This document shows positions 1-5,649 of a stretch of DNA of 14,591 bases, one piece after another. The notes below the pieces were generated by a model. That model had not been told where the DNA came from and made no database searches. It worked only from the letters and a program-made list of their open reading frames with translations. This stretch comes from an uncultured Eubacteriales bacterium. Lineage in GTDB: Bacteria > Bacillota > Clostridia > Lachnospirales > Lachnospiraceae. A program made the position numbers and the translations under genes. The stretch spans positions 1 through 14,591 of the forward strand of contig ONVB01000136.1 in assembly GCA_900321145.1 (NCBI GenBank), written 5' to 3'. Numbering within the stretch: position 1 is the first letter of the stretch; each line of letters begins with the position of its first letter.

Positions 1-5
1 ACGGA

Positions 6-49
6 GTCATCCTGAGCATGGTGTCATCCTGAGCGAAGCGAAGGATCTT
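6..49. repeat. Dispersed VILSEAKDL-type repeat, partial copy
   Basis: The 12-mer GTCATCCTGAGC occurs at 6-17 and again at 23-34. The second copy continues as GAAGCGAAGGATCTT to 49. Read from base 23 the peptide is VILSEAKDL, the hallmark of a very common dispersed bacterial repeat usually found between genes, often as an inverted pair. No inverted partner is visible in the 80 bases available, so this is a half copy, perhaps with a short duplicated end. The repeat's frame stays open from base 2 to the TGA at 83-85, which overlaps the next gene's ATG (ATGA). It could therefore form the C-terminal tail of an upstream gene, but with so little sequence this cannot be decided. Confidence 0.7.
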
Positions 50-81
50 ATAAACTTGCAATCTTACAAGGAGATGAAAAG

Positions 82-867
82 ATGACTGTATTCAAGCAGG
101 AAATAAGATCACAGCGTGTCCCGATACTTATCTGGAGTCTGTCCATCGGACTGATGATATCCTTTTGCGTCCTTATGTATCCGCAAATGAAGTCAGAGAT
201 GGATCAGGTGACCGATATGTTCTCATCCATGGGAAGCTTCTCTGCGGCTTTCGGAATGGACAAGCTGAACTTCGGAACATTGATAGGGTTTTATGCCGTA
301 GAGGGTGGCAATATACTCGGAATCGGCGGTGCATTTTTCGCGGCGATCACAGCGATTTCAGCTTTGGCGAAGGAGGAGAAGGAGAGGACCGCGGAGTTCC
401 TCTTTACACACCCGGTCTCCAGAGTGAGAGTGATCACGGAGAAGCTTTTGAGTGTGTGTGCGATACTGCTTATCATGAATGCGATCATCATGATATGTTC
501 AGTATGCTCCGTGCTTATCATAGGGGAGAAGATCGAGTGGGATATACTGATACTCTTTCATGCGGCAGCCTTTTTGATGCAGCTTGAGATCGCGGGGATA
601 TGCTTCGGCATCTCGGCATTTATCAGCAGGTCGGGACTCGGAATCGGCATAGGCTTAGCGGCTATGCTTTACTTTGTCAACCTCATCGCGAACATATCCG
701 AGAGTGCAAAGAAGCTCAAGTATATCACACCCTTTTCCTACACGGAGGGCTCGGACATCATCAACGACAGGACGCTGAAGATATCCTACGTAATCCCGGG
801 CATGATACTGATGATCGCAGGTGTCGTTGCCGCATATATAAAGTATACGAAGAAAGACCTTCAGTAG
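82..867 (+). CDS. ABC-2 type transporter permease
   Basis: This 261-aa integral membrane protein is probably the membrane half of an ABC exporter. About six hydrophobic segments are visible, near residues 14-34, 74-94, 120-145, 153-178, 183-207 and 237-254. The loop after the second segment (KEEKERTAEFLFTHPVSR, about residues 97-114) matches the ABC-2/NatB-like permease pattern, in which a charged coupling helix is followed by TAEFL..PVSR. The ATG at 82 is preceded by AAGGAGATG at 69-77. The cognate ATPase would be expected just upstream, outside the window; an ATGA junction at 82-85 would fit translational coupling to it. The substrate cannot be told from sequence; lantibiotic, drug and Na+ exporters all share this architecture. 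Family assignment is firm, substrate is unknown. Confidence 0.85.
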   Translation: MTVFKQEIRSQRVPILIWSLSIGLMISFCVLMYPQMKSEMDQVTDMFSSMGSFSAAFGMDKLNFGTLIGFYAVEGGNILGIGGAFFAAITAISALAKEEKERTAEFLFTHPVSRVRVITEKLLSVCAILLIMNAIIMICSVCSVLIIGEKIEWDILILFHAAAFLMQLEIAGICFGISAFISRSGLGIGIGLAAMLYFVNLIANISESAKKLKYITPFSYTEGSDIINDRTLKISYVIPGMILMIAGVVAAYIKYTKKDLQ

Positions 868-1121
868 GGCGGCGTATGATCTGATATAAGTGACAGTGAT
901 ATGAAAAAATATGAACCTCATCCGGTGACCTGCCTAAGGGAATCAAGCTTGATCAAAATGAAAGCACTATTCGGTGATTTCCGAACCGGCAGGTATAACG
1001 GTATATTTACATCAATGAATGATAATCGGTTGGCATTGACCTCTGATATTGCTTCGGTCTGGGGGTACCACAGAGTATACTGAGCAGAGTACGAGCAAAC
1101 CTTATAGATCATGCGATTATA
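868..1121. other. Intergenic stretch, no gene supported
   Basis: This stretch follows the permease and precedes the terminator. A 60-codon frame (901-1083) is present but has no ribosome-binding site and no recognisable composition, so it is not called. A 7-bp inverted pair (ACCTGCC at 928-934, GGCAGGT at 988-994) has a wide spacer and no obvious role. No promoter worth reporting was seen. Confidence 0.5.
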
Positions 1122-1160
1122 GCAGACACCGAACCTAAACGGCGGGGTCTGCTTTTCTTT
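1122..1160 (+). terminator. Intrinsic terminator, plus strand
   Basis: GCAGAC at 1122-1127 pairs with GTCTGC at 1147-1152, and CCG (1129-1131) with CGG (1143-1145) across one A/G mismatch. The stem is followed directly by TTTTCTTTT (1153-1161). The T tract lies only on the plus-strand side, so it works for plus-strand transcripts. It probably ends the ABC transporter unit, though it lies about 255 nt past the permease stop, and it shields the minus-strand module from read-through. Confidence 0.75.
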
Positions 1161-1172
1161 TACATATATATT

Positions 1173-1547
1173 TTATGTTATGCATTTTGAATGTCTGGCT
1201 AAGAATAACCGTTGCGATTTAGATAAAAGCGGAGTTGCTTTGCTTCCGTGTACCTCTGAATGATAGATGTTATTTTTAGATGGAGAATAGAGTACTATTG
1301 CATTGATTTCTATGCAATGCTCAACTAAAAATACGATTATCTTTCCGGATAACCGTGTCAGCATAGAGGTAATCACGTCGGAATCAGCGCGGTTGTTTCC
1401 TCTGTCTACTGAAAGCCCTTTCGCATCAGCGAATGCCGCGGAAGAAACAGATCCGTCTTTTCTCCAGTACATTTCTGCTACTTCAGGAGGATAGACGGCT
1501 CGGTATAGACGTTCGTCTTTATTGAATATCTCATCCATAAAACTCAC
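1173..1547 (-). CDS. Uncharacterised protein, candidate toxin/effector of a TA-like pair
   Basis: I cannot assign this 124-aa soluble protein to a characterised family. No signal peptide or membrane segment is visible. The most motif-like blocks are RLYRAVYPPE (13-22), KDGSVSSAAFADAKGLSVDRG (30-50) and SPSKNNIYHSEVHGS (88-102), rich in Arg, Ser, His and Glu as an enzyme active site would be. An Arg...Ser...Glu order loosely recalls ADP-ribosyltransferase/RES folds, but this is a guess. It overlaps the upstream antitoxin-domain gene by 17 nt, so the two are almost certainly translationally coupled. The start is GTG at 1547, with AGGAGG on the minus strand at 1552-1557, only 4 nt away; ATG at 1538 (codon 4) is the alternative. 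Position after a YefM-like gene suggests the toxin role. Confidence 0.7.
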   Translation of the reverse strand: MSFMDEIFNKDERLYRAVYPPEVAEMYWRKDGSVSSAAFADAKGLSVDRGNNRADSDVITSMLTRLSGKIIVFLVEHCIEINAIVLYSPSKNNIYHSEVHGSKATPLLSKSQRLFLARHSKCIT

Positions 1548-2091
1548 TTACCCTCCTGTTGATTTCAGCAGCTGTCGAGCTGATAGTTATTATTGTTTCT
1601 TTTCCGTCGTATGGGGCGAAGAATACTTCGGCTGTGTCTGACTCTCCGATTTCAATCTCAAGGTGATCATGTCGGGAATTATCATATTCAAATTGGATAG
1701 TGTTTAGTGCTGTCGGAAAAACCTCGGGCTGGATCAGTAACGCTTTAATAAGGGCACGGACTTTTTTTATGACTGTTTTTGAAAAGGGTGATGCACCGTT
1801 GCCGTTCCAGTTTTCTTTTAATCCACTGATTTTTTCAAGCTTGTTCAGGTTTTCCGACTTGATATCACTGCATAAGGTGTTGTCATCAGCGGTTTTACCG
1901 GATTGTGTAGACAGTGAATTTGAATACGCGGCCATGCGCAATGCCTGGTTTAGGCGATTGTACTCGCTTTCGGATATGATGACAACATTTTTATTCTGCT
2001 TTCTGGGAACGATTATAGGTTCTCCATCATGTGCAAAATCAAAGTATTTTTTTATATTATCGCGGATCTCCATCTGTTTTGCTATGATCAT
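1531..2091 (-). CDS. YefM/Phd-type antitoxin domain fused to an unknown C-terminal domain
   Basis: Residues 1-50 look like the Phd/YefM antitoxin DNA-binding domain: IRDNIKKYFDFAHDGEPIIV, then PRKQNKNVVIISESEYNRL, the usual basic strand and ISE.EYN helix. This domain dimerises on operator DNA and represses its own promoter. At 186 aa the protein is about twice the usual YefM length. After a polar linker (about 55-82), residues 84-186 form a second domain with ISGLKENWNGNGASPFSK, QPEVFPTALNTIQFEYDN and HDHLEIEIGES, which I do not recognise as a named family. The C-terminal part of an antitoxin normally binds the toxin, so this domain may be the neutraliser of the downstream product. The ATG at 2091 follows an excellent AAGGAGG (2097-2103, minus strand). 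The gene is first in its operon, in canonical antitoxin-then-toxin order. Confidence 0.8.
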   Translation of the reverse strand: MIIAKQMEIRDNIKKYFDFAHDGEPIIVPRKQNKNVVIISESEYNRLNQALRMAAYSNSLSTQSGKTADDNTLCSDIKSENLNKLEKISGLKENWNGNGASPFSKTVIKKVRALIKALLIQPEVFPTALNTIQFEYDNSRHDHLEIEIGESDTAEVFFAPYDGKETIITISSTAAEINRRVSEFYG

Positions 2092-2105
2092 AAAAACCTC
2101 CTTGC

Positions 2106-2133
2106 GTACTGAAAAGAGTACGGTTTATAGTAC
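2106..2133 (-). promoter_or_regulatory. Three GTAC operator motifs at 12-bp spacing
   Basis: GTAC occurs at 2106-2109, 2118-2121 and 2130-2133, exactly 12 bp apart, as three imperfect 12-mers (GTACTGAAAAGA, GTACGGTTTATA, GTACGATTATAA). The array begins directly after the -10 box and covers the predicted start point and 5' leader of the module, up to the ribosome site. YefM of E. coli binds paired palindromes with TGTACA cores, also 12 bp centre to centre, so this is likely an autoregulatory operator. The spacing is seen directly; binding is inferred. Confidence 0.65.
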
Positions 2134-2134
2134 G

Positions 2135-2163
2135 ATTATAACATTGGTTTTATTTTTTTTCAA
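2135..2163 (-). promoter_or_regulatory. Sigma-A type promoter of the TA-like module
   Basis: On the minus strand, TTGAAA (2158-2163) is separated by 17 bp from a perfect TATAAT (2135-2140). The start point would fall near 2128, giving a leader of about 36 nt before the ATG at 2091. An A-rich spacer adds to its likely strength. The operator array abuts the -10 box. Confidence 0.8.
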
Positions 2164-2191
2164 GACTAATCTGAGACTAAATAGGTTTTAT

Positions 2192-2220
2192 TTGACAGTG
2201 TTTGAAGTGTGCATTTTATA
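2192..2220 (+). promoter_or_regulatory. Possible upstream promoter for addB operon
   Basis: A perfect -35 TTGACA (2192-2197) is followed after 17 bp by TTTATA (2215-2220), which matches the -10 consensus only in part. It faces addB. The promoter starting at 2233 has the better -10 box; both may be used. Confidence 0.4.
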
Positions 2221-2232
2221 GGAAAATCTTAA

Positions 2233-2261
2233 TTGCGATAATGGCAGGCAGTTGTTATAAT
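2233..2261 (+). promoter_or_regulatory. Probable main promoter of the addB-addA operon
   Basis: TTGCGA (2233-2238) lies 17 bp upstream of a perfect TATAAT (2256-2261). The start would be near 2268, leaving a leader of about 148 nt before the addB ATG. The -10 box sits inside a perfect palindrome (2253-2267), which suggests regulation by a dimeric repressor. Confidence 0.6.
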
Positions 2262-2267
2262 ATAACA
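2253..2267. promoter_or_regulatory. 15-bp palindrome over the -10 box, possible operator
   Basis: TGTTATAATATAACA is a perfect 7-1-7 inverted repeat that contains the TATAAT of the likely addB promoter. The 7-1-7 geometry resembles Fur/PerR-family boxes and the TGTT...AACA ends recall Rex-like sites, but it fits neither consensus well. No regulator is assigned. It may also be a chance palindrome in AT-rich sequence. Confidence 0.4.
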
Positions 2268-2401
2268 GGCTTTGATTTCCAAGTATGGATACCGCACGAA
2301 AACGCAGGAAAAACTACAAAAACAGCGGAAAACCGGAAAATTGTAGCCAAACGGATGAAATGATTTATAAGCTGTCGTGCAAAAAGGTGCGGCAGCTTTT
2401 T
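2268..2401 (+). other. addB leader RNA with possible attenuator structure
   Basis: Between the likely start point and addB lie a hairpin CTACAA (2314-2319)/TTGTAG (2341-2346) with an inner CGG/CCG pairing, three GGAAAA motifs, and a terminator. The terminator's 5' arm can instead pair upstream: GCACGA (2294-2299) with TCGTGC (2375-2380), and CAG (2305-2307) with CTG (2372-2374) across a bulge. That alternative would enclose the CTACAA hairpin and block the terminator. I see no match to a known riboswitch class (preQ1, THF, c-di-GMP, T-box). The structure is inferred by hand pairing only. Confidence 0.4.
2369..2401 (+). terminator. Intrinsic terminator just upstream of addB
   Basis: AAGCTGTCGTGC (2369-2380) pairs over 12 bp, with three G-T wobbles, with GTGCGGCAGCTT (2387-2398) around a 6-nt loop AAAAAG, and ends in a T tract (2397-2401). 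It stops 14 nt before the addB ATG, too close for a promoter in between, so addB transcripts must pass through it. Either it is an attenuator or it only damps expression. Confidence 0.65.
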
Positions 2402-2415
2402 AAGGGGATTATGAT

Positions 2416-5400
2416 ATGGCGTTAAGGATGGTATACGGGGCCTCGGGCTCCGGGAAATCGTACAGAGTGTATAAGCAGATGATAGTTGATGCGGAGAAGA
2501 ATCCGAAGGTCAACTATCTTTTGTTGTGTCCGGAGCAGTACTCCATGATGCTGCAGAGGAAGATGGCTCTTTTGTCAGAGAAGAAGGGCTATATGAATAT
2601 AGATGTGATAGGCCTGAACAGACTGGCTTATCATGTGTTTGACGAGCTGCATGTGAGTGTCAAGGATGTGCTCATGGACTTTGGCAAGACCATGCTGATA
2701 AGGCTTGCTGCGGGGAAGGTGAAGGATGAGCTTAAGGTCTTTAAGAACAGCATAGACAAGCCCGGGTTTATAGATGAGGTGAAGTCGCTCCTTTCCGAGG
2801 TATATCAGTATGATTGCGATAAGGCGGATCTTAAAACGGCTGCCGAGAGCATGCTGAAGGATGAGCAGACTTATGTGACGGGACAGAAGCTTTCCGACCT
2901 GGTGCTTATCTTCGACGAGTTCGAGAAGTCCATAGAGAGCAGGTATATAGTTGCCGAGCAGATCAATTCACTTCTCGCGCAGAAGCTTGGTGAGTCGGAG
3001 CAGATCAGGAATACCGAGATCGTCATAGACGGCTTCACGGGCTTTACTCCCATCCAGCTTGACTGCGTAAGGGAGCTTATGAAGTGCGCAAGAAATGTAA
3101 CGGTCCTTATCACCATGGATGAGGAGAACGAAAAGAGAAATCACATAGCCGAGCATGAGCTTTTCAGGCTGTCAAAGTCGACGGCGCAGGAGCTTACCCG
3201 GATAGCCGATGAGGAACGGGTGGAGATACTTCCTCCGCTCGTGATAGAGAGAAATGAGAATATGAGGTTTGCCTGTGACGGTGCGATAGCGCACTTAGAG
3301 CGAAACCTGTTCAGATATCCCTACAAGGTATACGGGAAGGAAACGGATGAGATAAAGATCTACCTTGCGGACTCTCCGAGAGAAGAGCTGATGCATACCG
3401 CCGATGAGATAAGGCGTATGGTCCTTGATGAGGGCATGAGATACAGGGATATAGCGGTGATATGTGCGGGACTTCCCGACAAGGCGGAGCTTGCCGAAAG
3501 CATATTCCCGCTCTACGGTATCCCGTTCTTTGCCGATATGAATTATCAACTTAAGAACAACCCTTATGTGGACGGTCTTCTCATGCTTCTTACCATGCTT
3601 AGGGAGGATTTTTCCTATGAGAGCGTGTTCTCGTTTTTGAAGCTCGGGATAGTAGAAAGTATGAGCGATGAGGAGTGCGATGCGCTTGAAAACTATGTCC
3701 TCGCAAGGAAGATAAGGGGATTTTCGAGATGGAAGAAAAACTGGGATGAGCCGGTCGAGAAGACAAGGGAAGCCTTCGTAAGCCTTATCTCACCCGTCAG
3801 GGAGAAAATCGGCGGGAAGAGAAAAAGAACGGCCGCAGACTTCATAGAAGGAATGATCGAGTTTATGTCACTGACCTCTTACGAGGAGAAGATGGAAGAG
3901 TGGCCGGGGCTTTATGATAAAGTGACTACAGTGTTAGACAAAATGGGTGAGCTCATCCCGGAGGAAAAGCTCGCGCCGGAAGAATTTGCGAATCTATTCG
4001 CGACGGGCCTTTCGGACATCTCTCTCGGAAGAGTACCCGGAAGTCTCGATACGGTGATCTTGGGAGACATCACCCGTACCAGGCTTGACGGTATAAAAGT
4101 CCTATTTATACTTGGCATGAACGACGGGGTGATCCCGGCGAAGGGAGCAAAGCCAGGACTTATAAATGACACGGAAAAGGAACGGCTCGAGAAGGCCGGG
4201 GTAAGGCTTGCGCCGACAGACAGGATGAATTCTTATATAGAGCAGTTCTATCTGTATCTGAACATGACCAAGCCGTCGGAAAAGCTTATCCTCTCCTACA
4301 CGTTAAACTCGGAGCTTAATGACGAGCTTAAACCGTCATATGTGATAGGCAGGGTGAAGAGACTCTTTCCGAAGCTTAAGGAGGAGTATGTGAGAAAGCC
4401 CGGATTCCTCTCCGGAAATGTATCGGTCGACGAGGAGCTCTTAGGCAGGGAGCTGTGTGAGCTTGTGACTCCCGGCGCGGAGCTTAAGGAGACAGCCATG
4501 GCGCTTTACAAGGCGGTGGATGAGTTTGCACCGAAGGAGCTTGAGATGCTGAACGAGGCTGCGGCTTACACCAACCTTCCGGGCAGGCTTTCGGAGGATG
4601 CGAGGGAGCTTATGCACATCAAGCTCATGTCCAAGACTGTTTCGAGATTGGAAAAGTTTGCGGCGTGTGCCTATGCATATTATCTGAAGTACACGATAGG
4701 GCTTAAGGCGAGAAAGACGGATATCTTCGAGTTCTCGGATATAGGAAATGTGCTTCACAATGCCATGGAGGATACATTTAAGTATATAAGGGATAAAAAG
4801 GGAAATGATATAGAGAGCATATCCGACACGGAGCTTGACGAGCTTTCCGACAGGTTTACGGGATATGCATGCGATAAGTACTATGACGGAGTAGAAGTGG
4901 AGCCGGGAAGATACGAAGCGCTCAGATCTACCATGATGAGAGTCGGAAGGCGTACCGCAAGGATACTGACTGCCATGTCTAAGAAGGACGGCTTCAAGCC
5001 ATATCTGATAGAGTATACATTTGACTGCATGCTCCCGCTTGAGAACGGTGAAAAGCTTAAGCTTGCGGGAAGGATAGACAGGGCGGATCTTAAAACGGAT
5101 GAGGCAACCGGTGAGAAGTACATAAGGGTTGTCGATTATAAGACAGGCGCAAACGAAATCAAACTCTCGGAGCTGTATGACGGGCTGAAGCTTCAGCTGG
5201 CGGTATACACGGACGCGCTGATAGAGGAGCTTTTCAAAAAGGGTGAGAAGGTAAAGCCCGAGGGGATGTATTATTATCACATCCGCGATCCGTACATAGC
5301 GGCAAAGGATGAGGCAGACGCCGAGGTCAAGAGGGAAAAGGCTCTTGATCTTAAGGGCATAGATGCCGACGGAGGAGATTATTTTAACAACATACTCAAG

Positions 5401-5649
5401 TATGCCAAGCATGAGGCAGCGGAGCTCTCTAAGCAGATGTCCGAGGGAAAGATAGATAAAAGTCCGATAAAGAAGGACGATAATCATCCCTGCATATATT
5501 GCGATTTCAAAGATGTGTGCCGCTTCGATGAGAGAACCGACGAAAACAAGATGCGAAGACTAAAATTCCCTTCAACCAAGGAGGGAGACTTAAAGGCCTA
5601 TGCGGCTATGATGAAAAAGCTCGGAGGTGACAAGGATGGGATGGACTGA
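2416..5649 (+). CDS. addB: ATP-dependent helicase/nuclease subunit B
   Basis: AddB is the second subunit of the AddAB helicase-nuclease, which resects double-strand breaks to Chi for RecA loading and degrades linear foreign DNA. At 1077 aa it is slightly shorter than the Bacillus protein (about 1166). Visible landmarks are a P-loop GASGSGKS (8-15), the C-terminal PD-(D/E)XK nuclease with GRIDRAD (D888), VDYKTG (D907, K909) and Q927, and the four iron-sulfur cysteines C751 (KFAACAY), C1026, C1029 and C1035 (C-x2-C-x5-C). All key residues are present, so the nuclease should be active. The ATG at 2416 follows AAGGGG (2402-2407). It opens the operon and overlaps addA. A terminator-like hairpin sits in its leader, so attenuation is possible. 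Identification is firm. Confidence 0.95.
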   Translation: MALRMVYGASGSGKSYRVYKQMIVDAEKNPKVNYLLLCPEQYSMMLQRKMALLSEKKGYMNIDVIGLNRLAYHVFDELHVSVKDVLMDFGKTMLIRLAAGKVKDELKVFKNSIDKPGFIDEVKSLLSEVYQYDCDKADLKTAAESMLKDEQTYVTGQKLSDLVLIFDEFEKSIESRYIVAEQINSLLAQKLGESEQIRNTEIVIDGFTGFTPIQLDCVRELMKCARNVTVLITMDEENEKRNHIAEHELFRLSKSTAQELTRIADEERVEILPPLVIERNENMRFACDGAIAHLERNLFRYPYKVYGKETDEIKIYLADSPREELMHTADEIRRMVLDEGMRYRDIAVICAGLPDKAELAESIFPLYGIPFFADMNYQLKNNPYVDGLLMLLTMLREDFSYESVFSFLKLGIVESMSDEECDALENYVLARKIRGFSRWKKNWDEPVEKTREAFVSLISPVREKIGGKRKRTAADFIEGMIEFMSLTSYEEKMEEWPGLYDKVTTVLDKMGELIPEEKLAPEEFANLFATGLSDISLGRVPGSLDTVILGDITRTRLDGIKVLFILGMNDGVIPAKGAKPGLINDTEKERLEKAGVRLAPTDRMNSYIEQFYLYLNMTKPSEKLILSYTLNSELNDELKPSYVIGRVKRLFPKLKEEYVRKPGFLSGNVSVDEELLGRELCELVTPGAELKETAMALYKAVDEFAPKELEMLNEAAAYTNLPGRLSEDARELMHIKLMSKTVSRLEKFAACAYAYYLKYTIGLKARKTDIFEFSDIGNVLHNAMEDTFKYIRDKKGNDIESISDTELDELSDRFTGYACDKYYDGVEVEPGRYEALRSTMMRVGRRTARILTAMSKKDGFKPYLIEYTFDCMLPLENGEKLKLAGRIDRADLKTDEATGEKYIRVVDYKTGANEIKLSELYDGLKLQLAVYTDALIEELFKKGEKVKPEGMYYYHIRDPYIAAKDEADAEVKREKALDLKGIDADGGDYFNNILKYAKHEAAELSKQMSEGKIDKSPIKKDDNHPCIYCDFKDVCRFDERTDENKMRRLKFPSTKEGDLKAYAAMMKKLGGDKDGMD

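Noticed and set aside
901..1083. 60-codon plus-strand frame after the permease
   Set aside because: No ribosome-binding site, no recognisable motif, and no operon packing; likely a chance frame.
1122..1152. Bidirectional terminator serving the minus-strand module too
   Set aside because: On the minus strand the hairpin is followed by TATAATCGC, not a T tract, so only plus-strand termination is supported.
1700..2221. 173-codon plus-strand frame opposite the YefM-fusion gene
   Set aside because: It is antisense to a clearly supported coding gene, has no ribosome site, and its product is a low-quality Phe/Ser-rich shadow.
2268..2401. Known riboswitch (preQ1, THF, c-di-GMP, T-box) in the addB leader
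   Set aside because: None of the core conserved strings of these classes is present; only terminator and hairpin features remain.
2411..2425. Five-codon frame ATGATATGGCGTTAA overlapping the addB start
   Set aside because: It could act as a minimal upstream frame, but overlap with AAGGGG-ATG spacing is more simply explained by chance.
4441..5487. Long 348-codon minus-strand frame inside addB
   Set aside because: It lies opposite the nuclease domain of a gene with all key residues; long antisense frames are common in sequence with this codon bias.
5627..5635. GTG at 5627 as the addA start
   Set aside because: The full Shine-Dalgarno GGAGGTGA overlaps this codon and is ideally spaced for the ATG at 5636 instead.
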